A model generated the notes under the pieces. That model did not search any database, had not been told where the DNA came from, and saw only the letters and a list, made by a program, of their open reading frames with translations. DNA of 64,000 nt from Pseudomonas fluorescens (GTDB taxonomy: Bacteria; Pseudomonadota; Gammaproteobacteria; Pseudomonadales; Pseudomonadaceae), in the NCBI RefSeq assembly GCF_018614655.1, contig NZ_JAGGOG010000021.1:54409-118408 (forward strand), written 5' to 3'. A program made the translations under genes and the position numbers. This document shows, one piece after another, positions 45,407-54,248 of this stretch. Numbering within the stretch: the stretch's first letter is position 1; each line of letters starts with the position of its first letter.

Positions 45407-46222
45407 TCAAGTCGGTGTGATGGGCAACGCTCGCTTGTGAGCCGTCTTCAGGTAGGCACTTTCAACAATCGCCCTCACCCGCTCACTCACCACCTCGCCC
45501 GTCAGGTACGCGTCAATCTCGTCATAACTGCACCCATACGCCAGCTCGTCCAGCTTGCCTGGCGCCAGTTCCTCAAGATCAGCCGTCGGCGGTTTGGCCA
45601 CCAACTGCACCGGCCCACCGAGCGCTGTCGCCAGCAACCGAACCTGAGTTTTCGTCAACCCCGACAACGGCGCCAGATCACACGCACCGTCACCAAACTT
45701 GGTGAAAAAACCCATCAGCGCTTCAGCAGCATGATCAGTGCCCACCACCAGCCCGTTGTGCAAATTGGCCACCGCATACTGCGCCATCATCCGCGCCCTG
45801 GCTTTGACGTTGCCCTTGATAAAATCACGGTGCTCGACGCTGGCATTCGCAGCAGCCAGGTTGCCCATCAATCCGTCGACACAAGCGGCGATATTCAAGG
45901 TTTCGATCAAGTCCGGCGCGATAAAGTCCAGAGACGCCTGCGCATCGTGCTCATCGGCCTGGGTCTTGTAAGGCAAGCGCATGGCGATAAACCGGGCCTG
46001 GTAGTCTTCACTGCGCAACTGCTCCACCGCCAGTTGGCACAGGCGCCCGGCCGTCAGTGAATCAACGCCGCCGCTGATCCCCAGCACCAGGGCCTTGCAG
46101 CCTGACTGGCGCAAGGTGCTCTTGATGAAGTCGATGCGCCGTTGCAGCGCTTGAGCCTCCTCCCCCTTGACCAGCATCCGGTTGATATTCAGTTCCCGGG
46201 CAATACGCGCCTGAGTTTCCAT
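45407..46222 (-). CDS. nadE: NAD synthetase, ammonia-dependent
   Basis: NadE, 271 aa, amidates nicotinic acid adenine dinucleotide to NAD using ATP and ammonia. The PP-loop ATP motif is LGISGGVDS near residue 50. FTKFGDGACDLAPLSGLTKTQVR is the conserved segment of the synthetase site, and there is no glutaminase domain. The start at 46222 (METQARIARELN) is one base beyond the end of the pncB gene, so the genes are tightly coupled. It completes the salvage route from nicotinate after PncB. Confidence 0.93.
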   Translation of the reverse strand: METQARIARELNINRMLVKGEEAQALQRRIDFIKSTLRQSGCKALVLGISGGVDSLTAGRLCQLAVEQLRSEDYQARFIAMRLPYKTQADEHDAQASLDFIAPDLIETLNIAACVDGLMGNLAAANASVEHRDFIKGNVKARARMMAQYAVANLHNGLVVGTDHAAEALMGFFTKFGDGACDLAPLSGLTKTQVRLLATALGGPVQLVAKPPTADLEELAPGKLDELAYGCSYDEIDAYLTGEVVSERVRAIVESAYLKTAHKRALPITPT

Positions 46223-46223
46223 G

Positions 46224-47453
46224 TCACACCCCCCGTTTCGGATTGACGTTGCCGACGTTGAACACCTGCGCCGCGTACTGCAAAAACGAGGCGTCTTCGC
46301 AAACATTCTTGATCGGGTCATCGGAGAATTTCACCACCGGTTCGCCGTGCACCCGCACCAGCTTCATGACGATGCTCAACGGCTCCACACCGTCGACATC
46401 ACACGCCAGGCTGGTGCCCATGCCGAACCCGAACTTGGCCTTGCCACGGACGTGCCGCAGGATCGGCAGGCATTTCTCGAAGTTCAGGCCGTCGGAGAAC
46501 ATCAGGTCCTTGGTCATCGGATCAATGCCCAGCTCCTGGTAGCGGGCCAGGACCTTGTCGGCCCAGACGATAGGGTCACCGGAATCCTGACGCAGACCGT
46601 CATACAGCTTGGCGAAGTACAGGTCGAAATCCTTGAGGAAAAAGTCGGTGCTGATGCAATCGGTCAAGGCGATCCCCAGGCGCCCACGGTACTCGCGCAC
46701 CCAGTTTTCCAGCGCCGCGTTTTGGCTCTCGCGCAACCGCCCCAGTTGCTGGTGCACCATCAGCCATTGGTGAGCCATGGTACCGATCAGCGGCAGATCG
46801 AATTCATAGGCCAGGTGGGCATTGCTGGTGCCGATAAACTTGCCGGGGAAGTCACGAGCCATGATGTTGACCACTTCGCGCTGGGCCTTGAACGACAGCC
46901 GGCGCCGGGTGGAGAAGTCCGAGACCCGCAGGTCGGCCAACTCCTCCTGACTGAGGTTTTTCTCCAGCCAGTCAAACTTCTGATAGAGCTTGCGAGTCAC
47001 GTCTTCCAGGGTCACGTCCGGGTACTTGTCGCGGTTGCGCAACTCACTGACCAGGGCCAATACCGGCTGTTCGAACATGATGCAGTGCAGCATCGGGCCG
47101 ATCACGCGGATGCTCAGTTGGCCGTCGACTTCGCTGACGTGGATATAGCGCAGGTTGAAACGAAACAGTCCGAGGAACTGTTCAAAGTCCGGAGTCAGGT
47201 ATTCGCGAAAGCGCTTGTTGAACAGAAAGCGCAATTCACCTTCGCGCATGTGCAGGCCGGCGAGTTTCTCAAGCTCCAGGCGCAGTTCGGGGATCAGGTG
47301 CCCGAGTTTCTCCTTGGAGCGCACGATGAACTGGTATTCCACATCCACATTAGGGTGCTGGTGCAACACAGCCTGCATCATGGTGAAGGTGTAGTAGTCG
47401 GTGTCCAGCAGGCCCTGAATCACACCGCTTTCATAGTCGAACGCACTTTCCAT
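46224..47453 (-). CDS. pncB: Nicotinate phosphoribosyltransferase
   Basis: PncB, 409 aa, couples nicotinate to PRPP to give nicotinate mononucleotide, with ATP hydrolysis. Family segments present include LLDTDYYTFTMMQAVLHQHP at the N-terminus, the phosphorylation-site region SNAHLAYEFDLPLIGTMAHQW and DFFLKDFDLYFAKLYDGLRQDSGDP. Length agrees with E. coli PncB (400 aa). It lies between pncA and nadE, 10 bases from the former. Confidence 0.95.
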   Translation of the reverse strand: MESAFDYESGVIQGLLDTDYYTFTMMQAVLHQHPNVDVEYQFIVRSKEKLGHLIPELRLELEKLAGLHMREGELRFLFNKRFREYLTPDFEQFLGLFRFNLRYIHVSEVDGQLSIRVIGPMLHCIMFEQPVLALVSELRNRDKYPDVTLEDVTRKLYQKFDWLEKNLSQEELADLRVSDFSTRRRLSFKAQREVVNIMARDFPGKFIGTSNAHLAYEFDLPLIGTMAHQWLMVHQQLGRLRESQNAALENWVREYRGRLGIALTDCISTDFFLKDFDLYFAKLYDGLRQDSGDPIVWADKVLARYQELGIDPMTKDLMFSDGLNFEKCLPILRHVRGKAKFGFGMGTSLACDVDGVEPLSIVMKLVRVHGEPVVKFSDDPIKNVCEDASFLQYAAQVFNVGNVNPKRGV

Positions 47454-47463
47454 GGGCTTCTCC

Positions 47464-48111
47464 TTAACGCGTGGCCAATGCGGCCAGTTCTTCCCGGCTG
47501 CGGCTGATGGCGGCGCCGGCTTGCAGCAGATCGTTGACAGCCTGCACCCCGCCCTCTTCGCTGATGCCGCGGCAGGCGGGCAAGTGGAGGATCACTTCTA
47601 AGCCGGCCTTGAGCAGTTGCAGCGCAGTGGTCTTGACGCAGTAGTCCAGCGCCAGGCCGCCGACCAGTACACGGGTGATGCCCTGGGCGTTCAGGTACTC
47701 GATGACGCCGGTGGACAGCTTGTCGTGCAGGTCGTGGTAGCAAGCACCGTAGGGATGCAGGTCGGGCTCGACGCCTTTCCAGATGAAGTAGTCGTAGTCA
47801 TAGGGCGCGGGCAATTCGTCCAGCAGGGTGAAGCCTTCGGTGCCCGGGACGCAGTGGCTGACCCAGGTGAGGTCGGCGTGCGCCAGGCCGGTAGGTTGCA
47901 GCATCTCGCTGTGTTGCTTGACCACCCAGGGCGCTTGCGGGGTGTGGGCATCCTTGCTGCCGACCCGGCGGCTGGCAAGGCTGGCCATGTAGTTGAGCTC
48001 GGCGCCGATCTGGTCACCGCCCGCCACCGGTAGCTCATCGGGGCACAGCGGCGTGAAGCTCTTTTGTGGGTCGACGTCGAATGAGGCGATGGTGTTTTTC
48101 GAGATGGTCAT
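47464..48111 (-). CDS. pncA: Nicotinamidase (isochorismatase family)
   Basis: This 215-aa enzyme hydrolyses nicotinamide to nicotinate, feeding PncB. The isochorismatase-like fold shows FDVDPQKSF (catalytic Asp), the SKDAHTPQ metal-site region and the nucleophilic cysteine in GLALDYCVKTTALQLL (about residue 157). The ATG at 48111 has AGAGGAG 9 bases upstream; an ATG 21 bases earlier would contain that site within the gene. It is first in the pncA-pncB-nadE unit and divergent from nrtR. Confidence 0.92.
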   Translation of the reverse strand: MTISKNTIASFDVDPQKSFTPLCPDELPVAGGDQIGAELNYMASLASRRVGSKDAHTPQAPWVVKQHSEMLQPTGLAHADLTWVSHCVPGTEGFTLLDELPAPYDYDYFIWKGVEPDLHPYGACYHDLHDKLSTGVIEYLNAQGITRVLVGGLALDYCVKTTALQLLKAGLEVILHLPACRGISEEGGVQAVNDLLQAGAAISRSREELAALATR

Positions 48112-48139
48112 TTTCGATTTCTCCTCTGGCATGGAAATA

Positions 48140-48160
48140 AAAGTACACGTCATGTACTTT
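48140..48160. promoter_or_regulatory. Candidate NrtR operator 1
   Basis: AAAGTACA-CGTCA-TGTACTTT has perfect 8-bp arms. It lies 29 bases upstream of the pncA start. It contains GTCATGTACTT, an 11-base string that also occurs, inverted, in the second palindrome at 48193-48206. Confidence 0.78.
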
Positions 48161-48192
48161 CATTGCAAGAAACATTTAGTTATCTATGCTGA

Positions 48193-48206
48193 GTCAAGTA
48201 CATGAC
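48193..48206. promoter_or_regulatory. Candidate NrtR operator 2
   Basis: GTCAAGTACATGAC is a near-palindrome centred on GTAC (arms GTCA/TGAC). It overlaps the expected transcription start of nrtR: a TTGCAA at 48163 and TATGCT at 48185 form a plausible -35/-10 pair with a 16-base spacer. This suggests autoregulation. Confidence 0.68.
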
Positions 48207-48258
48207 ATAGCCGCCTGATCCGTTAGACTGTGCCCTACCCCGTTTACAAGGACCTCAC

Positions 48259-48951
48259 ATGCCCCTTAGTGCCTACCTTCACACCGTCGACCTGTGCGTA
48301 CTGTTTTATTGCCGTGTCTCGGGGGAATTGAAGCTGCTGCTGAATCAGCGTGAAGCCGATCCCTTCGTCGGACATTGGGCGCTGCCGGGTGTAGTCGTGA
48401 ACGGCGGCGTGCAAGATCTGAGCCTCAAGGATGCAGTGGAGCGCTTGCGCGCCAGCGACAAGGTCGGCCTGCCCCTGGCCCGGAGTGAGCAAGTGGGCAC
48501 CGTCGGCGATGCCTTCCGCGACCCACGCTGCTGGTCGTCATCCACCTACTACCTGGCGATCGTTGATCAAGAAGGGCCGTTGGGCGCACATCAGGCCTGG
48601 TTCTCCCTCAAGGCCGTGGCTGATGGCAGCATCAAGCTGCCCTTCGATCACAACGTCATCGTCGCCGCAGTGCTGGAGCGGCTGTTTTCCAAGTCGCTGT
48701 ACAGCAACTTGCCGCTGCTGTTTTTGGGGAGTGAATTCAGTGCGCCGGAAGCCACCACGATTTTCTCGTTGGTGCTGGCAAGGCCAGTGCTCAAGACCAG
48801 CATTCGCCAGCGCTTGCTGAAGCTGACTGAGGCGGGGTATTTGCGGGAAACAGGGCGCAAGAAGCATGGCGATGGCGGCAGGCCCCAGGCGACGGTGGAG
48901 AACCTGAAGCCTGGGGAGATTTATTTCTTTGATCGCAGCTTTTCTGAATAA
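48259..48951 (+). CDS. nrtR: NrtR-type NUDIX regulator of NAD metabolism
   Basis: This 230-aa protein has an N-terminal NUDIX-like domain (about 5-145) and a C-terminal winged helix (about 155-220, LKTSIRQRLLKLTEAGYLRETG). The NUDIX box is not a canonical GX5EX7REUXEEXGU, consistent with a regulator that senses a ligand such as ADP-ribose rather than hydrolysing it. Divergence from pncA-pncB-nadE with palindromes between is the classic NrtR arrangement. AAGGA precedes the ATG by 7 bases. Confidence 0.9.
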   Translation: MPLSAYLHTVDLCVLFYCRVSGELKLLLNQREADPFVGHWALPGVVVNGGVQDLSLKDAVERLRASDKVGLPLARSEQVGTVGDAFRDPRCWSSSTYYLAIVDQEGPLGAHQAWFSLKAVADGSIKLPFDHNVIVAAVLERLFSKSLYSNLPLLFLGSEFSAPEATTIFSLVLARPVLKTSIRQRLLKLTEAGYLRETGRKKHGDGGRPQATVENLKPGEIYFFDRSFSE

Positions 48952-48963
48952 GTGGGCACCGGC

Positions 48964-49737
48964 TCAGTTCATCCAGTTCCCACCATCCACGTTATACGTC
49001 TGCGCCACCACGTAATCGGCATCCTTGGAGGCGAGGAAAATCGCCATGCCGGTGAGGTCTTCCGCCGTGCCCATCCGCCCAAACGGCACCTCGGCCCCTA
49101 CGCGTTTTTTCTTCTCGCCCAACGGTAGACCTTCGTGCCTGGCGAACAACGCATCCACCCCGTCCCAATGCTCGCCATCCACTACGCCTGGGGCGATGGC
49201 ATTCACATTGATCCCCTGCTTGATCAGGTTCAACCCGGCGGATTGGGTCAGGCTGATCACCGCCGCCTTGCTCGCGCAGTACACCGCCACCAATGCCTCA
49301 CCCCGGCGCCCGGCCTGGCTGGCCATGTTGATGATCTTGCCGCCGTGGCCCTGCAGGATCATCTGCCGAGCGGCGGACTGCAGGGTGAACAGCGTGCCGG
49401 CGACATTGATGGAGAACAGGCGGTCGAAGCTGTCACGGGTGATGTCGACAATAGGTGCCAGGTCGAACAGCGCGGCGTTGTTGATCAAAATGTCGAGCTT
49501 GCCGGTCTGGGCCACGACCGCAGCAATGGCGGCGTCGATAGAGGCCTGATGGGTTACATCCATCTCTACCGCGTAAGCCTTCGGGCCCAGTTCCGTCGCC
49601 GTGGCCTGGGCACGCTCCAGATTGATATCGGCGATGGCCACGGTCGCACCCTCGGCAATATAGGCCTGGGCAAAGGTCCGGCCGATGCCACGAGCGGAAC
49701 CAGTGATCAGTGCGCTTTTACCTTCCAGTCGTTTCAT
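48964..49737 (-). CDS. Sorbitol dehydrogenase-like SDR (SmoS type)
   Basis: This 257-aa SDR has the cofactor motif GSARGIGRTFA, NNAALFDLAPIVDITRDS, the catalytic serine/tyrosine/lysine in NMASQAG and VYCASKAA, and a C-terminal YNVDGGNWMN. The last segment and NAIAPGVVDGEHWDGVDALF closely match Rhodobacter SmoS, which oxidises sorbitol to fructose and galactitol to tagatose. It is 26 bases downstream of a polyol binding-protein gene. It converges on nrtR with 12 bases between the stops. Confidence 0.87.
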   Translation of the reverse strand: MKRLEGKSALITGSARGIGRTFAQAYIAEGATVAIADINLERAQATATELGPKAYAVEMDVTHQASIDAAIAAVVAQTGKLDILINNAALFDLAPIVDITRDSFDRLFSINVAGTLFTLQSAARQMILQGHGGKIINMASQAGRRGEALVAVYCASKAAVISLTQSAGLNLIKQGINVNAIAPGVVDGEHWDGVDALFARHEGLPLGEKKKRVGAEVPFGRMGTAEDLTGMAIFLASKDADYVVAQTYNVDGGNWMN

Positions 49738-49763
49738 TGAGTGTTCATCCGTCTTGAAAGTGA

Positions 49764-51074
49764 TTACTTCGGATAACCAGCGCGTTTCATCTCGCGCTCG
49801 GTGGTGGACTGCGCCTGGGCCAGTGCCTGGTCGACGGTCATCCCGCCGGTGAGCGCCGCCGAAAACAGCTTGCCCACGGAGGTACCGATGGCCTGGAACT
49901 CGGGGATGGTCACGTACTGGATGCCCACGTACGGCACCGGCTGCGCCGAGGGATGCGCCGGGTCGGCGTGCTGCATCATCTGCAAGGTGACGTTGGCAAA
50001 CGGTGCGGCCTTCAAGTACGCCGCGTTGTAAGTGGACTGGCGGGTGCCCGGCGGTACGTTGGTGATGCCTTCCTTGTCCGCCACCAACTGGATGTAATCC
50101 TTGGACGTGGCCCAGGTGATAAAGGCCTTCGCCGCGTCTTTATGCTTGGAGGTAGCCGGTATCGCCAAGGACCATGCGTACAGCCAGGACGAGCCCTTGT
50201 CAGTCACCTCGGTGGGCGCCGCTACAAAGCCTACGCTATCGGCCACCTTGCTTTGGGTGGTGTCGGTGGTGAAGGAGCCCGCGACGCTGGCATCGACCCA
50301 GATCGCACACTTACCACTGTTGAACAGCGCCAGGGTTTCGTTGAAACCGTTGCTCGATACACCGGGCGGGCCGTACTTCTTGAGGGTGTCGACGTAGAAG
50401 TTCGCCGCTGCCGTCCACTCGGGACTGGTGAGCTGAGGCGTCCATTGCTCGTCGAACCAGCGTGCGCCAAAGGCATTGGCCATGGTGCTCAACAATGCGG
50501 TGTTCTCGCCCCACCCGGCCTTGCCCCGCAGGCACATGCCGTACTGGTCTTTTGCGGGAGCGTGCAGTTTGGCGGCGAACTCGCCGAGCTGGGTCCAGGT
50601 GGGATGTTCCGGCATGTTCAGGCCGGCTTGCTGGAACAGGTCAGTGCGGTAATACGTCACGGTGCTTTCGCCGTAGAACGGCAAGGCGTAGAGGGTGTTA
50701 TTGACCGACAAGCCCTGGCGCACCGACGGGAAGATATCGTCAACGTCGTACTCGGAAGGCAGTTGGGTCAGCGGTTCCAGCCAGTGCTTGGCGGCCCATA
50801 ACGGGGTTTCATAGGTGCCGATGGTCAGCACATCGAACTGACCACCCTGGGTGGCGATGTCAGTGGTCAGGCGTTGGCGCAGGACGTTCTCTTCCAGCAC
50901 CACCCAGTTGAGTTTCACCTCGGGGTGCTGTTGTTCGAACACCTTGGAGAGCCGCTGCATGCGGATCATGTCGCTGTTATTGACCGTGGCGATGGTGACG
51001 GTGTCTGCCGCCTGGCTGGCCATGGCCACTGACAGGCCCGTGCTCAGCAAAAGTGCCTTCTGGATCGTGTTCAT
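49764..51074 (-). CDS. Sorbitol/mannitol-type ABC substrate-binding protein (orphan)
   Basis: This 436-aa binding protein has a signal peptide (KALLLSTGLSVAMASQA) and resembles SmoE/MtlE. Typical segments are VLTIGTYETPLWAAKHWLEPL, ALPFYGESTVTYYRTDLF and GKAGWGENTALLSTMANAFG. The SmoS-like dehydrogenase gene follows directly; the permeases (mtlF, mtlG) and ATPase (mtlK) that normally follow are absent here. It must work with a transporter encoded elsewhere or be a relic. GGAGA precedes the ATG at 51074. Confidence 0.87.
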   Translation of the reverse strand: MNTIQKALLLSTGLSVAMASQAADTVTIATVNNSDMIRMQRLSKVFEQQHPEVKLNWVVLEENVLRQRLTTDIATQGGQFDVLTIGTYETPLWAAKHWLEPLTQLPSEYDVDDIFPSVRQGLSVNNTLYALPFYGESTVTYYRTDLFQQAGLNMPEHPTWTQLGEFAAKLHAPAKDQYGMCLRGKAGWGENTALLSTMANAFGARWFDEQWTPQLTSPEWTAAANFYVDTLKKYGPPGVSSNGFNETLALFNSGKCAIWVDASVAGSFTTDTTQSKVADSVGFVAAPTEVTDKGSSWLYAWSLAIPATSKHKDAAKAFITWATSKDYIQLVADKEGITNVPPGTRQSTYNAAYLKAAPFANVTLQMMQHADPAHPSAQPVPYVGIQYVTIPEFQAIGTSVGKLFSAALTGGMTVDQALAQAQSTTEREMKRAGYPK

Positions 51075-51187
51075 GCTGCTCTCCAACCCCGTGCCGTGGG
51101 CGACGGGAGCTATTGTTTTTATTTTTGACGGCTCGATTACAGCAGCTTGGAAAGGCCCGGACAAACGCGTGGCGGATGCTGTTCCGG

Positions 51188-51223
51188 TACTTTTTTAACC
51201 GAACGAACAGAATCAAAAAAGTA
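51188..51223. promoter_or_regulatory. Inverted repeat in the divergent polyol control region
   Basis: TACTTTTTT and AAAAAAGTA flank 18 bases in the gap between the binding-protein gene and the AraC regulator. It could be a regulator site or part of a promoter; AraC-family activators often use direct repeats instead, so the assignment is weak. Confidence 0.45.
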
Positions 51224-51310
51224 TCAGTGACGGGTAAAACCTGGAGTAGCCACCGCTTGCCCAAAGGGCGTATTTTGGTGCAATTCCAAGACCCCATAAG
51301 GGCCATGTCC

Positions 51311-52258
51311 ATGCCTGACAGCCGCGCCGCCCTGTTCGAGCAACGTCCCGCCGAGCTGGAAGTCATTCTTCCTGAACCCGAACATGGCTTTCGCTGGTAC
51401 GAACACGACTATCCCTACGACCTCGCCCGCTGGAATCACCACCCTGAATTCGAGATCCACCTGATCCGCCAAGGTAGCGGCAAGTTGGTGGCGGGTGACT
51501 ATATTGGTGCGTTTGGCGCCGGCCATGTGGCGCTGATCGGTCCCGACCTGCCCCATGACTGGATTGGCGATCTGGCACCCGACGAATACCTGACGGGGCG
51601 CGATGTGGTGCTGCAATTCGATGGCGCGGCGTTGCTGGCGTTACGTGGCACGCTGCCGGAGTTGGCGGATCTGCAAGGGCTGTTTGAACGAGCCCGGCGT
51701 GGCCTGGAATTTACCGGTGAGACGGCTATTCACGCGGCACAACTGCTTGAGGCCATCGGGCCGGCGCAAGGGCTCAGCCGTCTGATTCTGTTTATGCAGT
51801 TGCTGCAAAACCTGGCCCAGGCGCCGTCACAGGAGTCTCATGCACTGGCCAGCGCTTGCTACACGCCGACCCTGGACGCCCGCAGTTCCGAGCGCATCCA
51901 TAAAGCCTTCGACTACCTGATGACAGAGCTGACCGGCGACGTGCGCCTGTCGGTGATCGCCCAGCGCTTGAAGATGAGCGAGCCTGGCTTCTCACGCTTC
52001 TTCAAGCGGGTCACCGGCCACGGTTTTATTGATCTGATACGCAAGTTCAGGGTGCAGCGCGCCTGCCGGCTGTTATTGCAGACCGAAATGTCGGTGGCCG
52101 ATATCTGCTTTGAGGTGGGCTACGCCAACCTCTCCAACTTCAATCGGCACTTTCGTATCGAAATGCACCAGACGCCCAGCGAATATCGACGGGAAACCGC
52201 GCTGTACCTGTTTCATCGCAATGGCGATCAGGCGTTGCCGTTTACCAAGGCGCATTGA
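51311..52258 (+). CDS. AraC-family regulator, MtlR-like
   Basis: This regulator of about 315 aa has an N-terminal cupin-like sensor (WNHHPEFEIHLIRQGSGKLV, then GDYIGAFGAGHVALIGPDLPHDW) and a C-terminal pair of AraC helix-turn-helices (LSVIAQRLKMSEPGFSRFFKRVTG and MSVADICFEVGYANLSNFNRHF). It resembles MtlR, the activator of mannitol/sorbitol genes in P. fluorescens. AAGGG is 8 bases before the ATG at 51311, better than the 2 bases for the ATG at 51305. It is divergent from the polyol genes. Confidence 0.87.
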   Translation: MPDSRAALFEQRPAELEVILPEPEHGFRWYEHDYPYDLARWNHHPEFEIHLIRQGSGKLVAGDYIGAFGAGHVALIGPDLPHDWIGDLAPDEYLTGRDVVLQFDGAALLALRGTLPELADLQGLFERARRGLEFTGETAIHAAQLLEAIGPAQGLSRLILFMQLLQNLAQAPSQESHALASACYTPTLDARSSERIHKAFDYLMTELTGDVRLSVIAQRLKMSEPGFSRFFKRVTGHGFIDLIRKFRVQRACRLLLQTEMSVADICFEVGYANLSNFNRHFRIEMHQTPSEYRRETALYLFHRNGDQALPFTKAH

Positions 52259-53037
52259 GCCAGGCGCGCTACGTCCAGGTCGACATCTGCCCGCTCCCGT
52301 TCGCCATCTTCCAGAAACCAGGCGACTGACAACCCGGCATGGGCCAATACCCATTGCAGCAAGCGCTGGCGTGTCAGTCCCGCGGCCTGGGCGATGACCT
52401 CGACCTGCCGGTTGAAGCGCGCCGGGTCGGCACAGGTCGGCAAATCCGGGTTGCAGATCAAATTGGCGTAGTCATAGCCCCGCTCGCCCGTCACTCGCTT
52501 CGGGTCGATGGCCAGCCAGCCCCGTGGGCCGAAGTCGAGGATGTTGTCGTGGTGCACATCGCCGTGCAGCACCACGATGTCTTGCTGTGAAGCCAATAGC
52601 GTGCGCGCCGTCGTTGCACAGTCGAGCAACAGCCCACCTTCGTGCTCGGCAGCAGTCCATAGCGACTCAAACCACCGCTCCAGGGAAAACAACCCTGGCG
52701 GCGGTGACGGCCTCGGCGCGTGCAACCGGGCGACAGTGGCACAGGCGATGCGGCTGGCTTCGTCGTCCTGGCCATTGAGTGCCATCTGCATCAACGAACC
52801 AGGACCGGTGGCGCGTTCCATCACCAGTGCATTGCCATCATGGGCAAAGACTCGCGCCGCGCCCTCACCCGCCCACCAGCTCATCAGCAGGCCGCCGAGT
52901 TTTTCTTCAGGTGTATGGGCGATTTTCAGCATCGCAGGCAGACCTTGCCAGCGCACTGGCAGCAGGTGACTGCCAGGAGTGATGATGGCATCGCCGTCCG
53001 TCGTCAGATTCCAGCGTTGTAAATAGTGCTCAAACAT
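52228..53037 (-). CDS. Aminoglycoside/hydroxyurea phosphotransferase-like kinase
   Basis: This 269-aa protein of the APH(6)/streptomycin-kinase-like family has LHGDVHHDNILDFGPRGWLAIDPKRV, carrying the catalytic aspartate and metal-binding residues of the Brenner-type motif. GYDYANLICNP follows, as in streptomycin 6-kinases. It may modify an antibiotic or a metabolite; chromosomal members often confer no resistance. Its 3' end overlaps the AraC regulator's by 31 bases, tail to tail. Confidence 0.85.
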   Translation of the reverse strand: MFEHYLQRWNLTTDGDAIITPGSHLLPVRWQGLPAMLKIAHTPEEKLGGLLMSWWAGEGAARVFAHDGNALVMERATGPGSLMQMALNGQDDEASRIACATVARLHAPRPSPPPGLFSLERWFESLWTAAEHEGGLLLDCATTARTLLASQQDIVVLHGDVHHDNILDFGPRGWLAIDPKRVTGERGYDYANLICNPDLPTCADPARFNRQVEVIAQAAGLTRQRLLQWVLAHAGLSVAWFLEDGERERADVDLDVARLAQCALVNGNA

Positions 53038-53165
53038 CCGAGGGCTCTCTGTTCATTGCCCGACAGGGTGCCATAAGCGAGCACTCATGTTTCTGACCAA
53101 AAGGTCGGCTAATTCGACATTTTTCTATCCGCTTCAAGCAATTGACTAAAGTTGGTACAGCCTGT

Positions 53166-53177
53166 GCAAACGTTTGC
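53166..53177. promoter_or_regulatory. PurR/LacI-type palindrome upstream of tsx
   Basis: GCAAACGTTTGC is a perfect 12-bp palindrome, equal to the core of the E. coli PurR box. It lies 84 bases before the tsx start. A LacI-family regulator is likely to bind it; no such regulator gene is in the window. Confidence 0.68.
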
Positions 53178-53261
53178 GAATCGAACTTGGCCGCCAACTG
53201 ACGACATGTTCACTCACACCCGGTGAATCGGGCCCCAACCGCGTACGAACAGGGATTTTCA

Positions 53262-54218
53262 ATGCAATCAACCTCCAGACGCTCCGCGTCGGCCACCACT
53301 TTGGGTGTTTCCTTGCTACTGGCGGCCGTTACGGGAGTACTCAGCGCGCCCACTTTTGGGCAACAAGCGCCCGCTGATGACTCAGCGCAGGGCGAAACCC
53401 TGGCCCCGGAAGCCAGCCCATCGAAAAAAGGCGTGTACCTGTCGGACTGGTTCAACCAGGACCTGACGGTCATTGGCAGCAAAGACATCAGCTTCGGCCC
53501 AAAACCCACTGACGATATTTATCTGGAGTACGAATACTTCGGCCGCAAAGGGCCCTTCGAGCTCTATGGCTACATCGACATACCGAAGATCTTCGGCATC
53601 GGTAACGCCAATGACAAAGGCGCCTGGGACCACGGTTCACCGGTGTTCATGGAGCACGAGCCACGTATCTCCATCGACTACCTGGCGGGTCGCAGCCTGG
53701 CCATCGGGCCGTTCAAGGAATGGTACGTCGCCTTCGACTGGATCTACGACCACGGCAGCAACAAGGCCAACCGCGCCAACACCCTCTACAGCGGCCTGGG
53801 CACCGACATCGAAACTCACTCGCGGGTCAACCTGTCGGCCAACTTCTACGGGCGTTACCAGTGGGAAAACTACGGCGCCAGCAACGAATATTCCTGGGAC
53901 GGCTACCGCGCCCAAATGAAGTACATCGTGCCCATCAGCAGTTTCGATAACGGCGCATCGCTCACCTATATCGGTTTTACCAACTACGATTTCGGTTCGG
54001 ATTTGCACAAGGACAACCCGGCGCGTACCGCCAACTCCCTGGTTGCAACCAACGTGCTGTTGTATTCCTTCACTCACCTGCGCTTCATCCTGGTGGGTCG
54101 TTACTTTCACAACGGCGGCAACTGGGAAGACGGCAGTGAGCTGAATTTCGGCGACGGTAATTTCCGTGCCCGGTCCAATGGCTGGGGTTACTACGCCGGT
54201 GTGGGCTATCAATTCTGA
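53262..54218 (+). CDS. Outer-membrane nucleoside channel, Tsx-like
   Basis: This 318-aa protein has a signal peptide (about residues 1-38, ending SAPTFGQQA) followed by a Tsx-type barrel. Family-like segments include IYLEYEYFGRKGPFELYGYIDIPK, RISIDYLAG and the C-terminal YYAGVGYQF with a terminal phenylalanine. Tsx proteins admit nucleosides through the outer membrane. A purine nucleoside permease gene follows 30 bases later, which supports the role. AGGGA precedes the ATG at 53262; a GTG at 53223 is less likely. Confidence 0.88.
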   Translation: MQSTSRRSASATTLGVSLLLAAVTGVLSAPTFGQQAPADDSAQGETLAPEASPSKKGVYLSDWFNQDLTVIGSKDISFGPKPTDDIYLEYEYFGRKGPFELYGYIDIPKIFGIGNANDKGAWDHGSPVFMEHEPRISIDYLAGRSLAIGPFKEWYVAFDWIYDHGSNKANRANTLYSGLGTDIETHSRVNLSANFYGRYQWENYGASNEYSWDGYRAQMKYIVPISSFDNGASLTYIGFTNYDFGSDLHKDNPARTANSLVATNVLLYSFTHLRFILVGRYFHNGGNWEDGSELNFGDGNFRARSNGWGYYAGVGYQF

Positions 54219-54248
54219 GTGTGCGTTTATTTGATAAAGGAGAAATGG

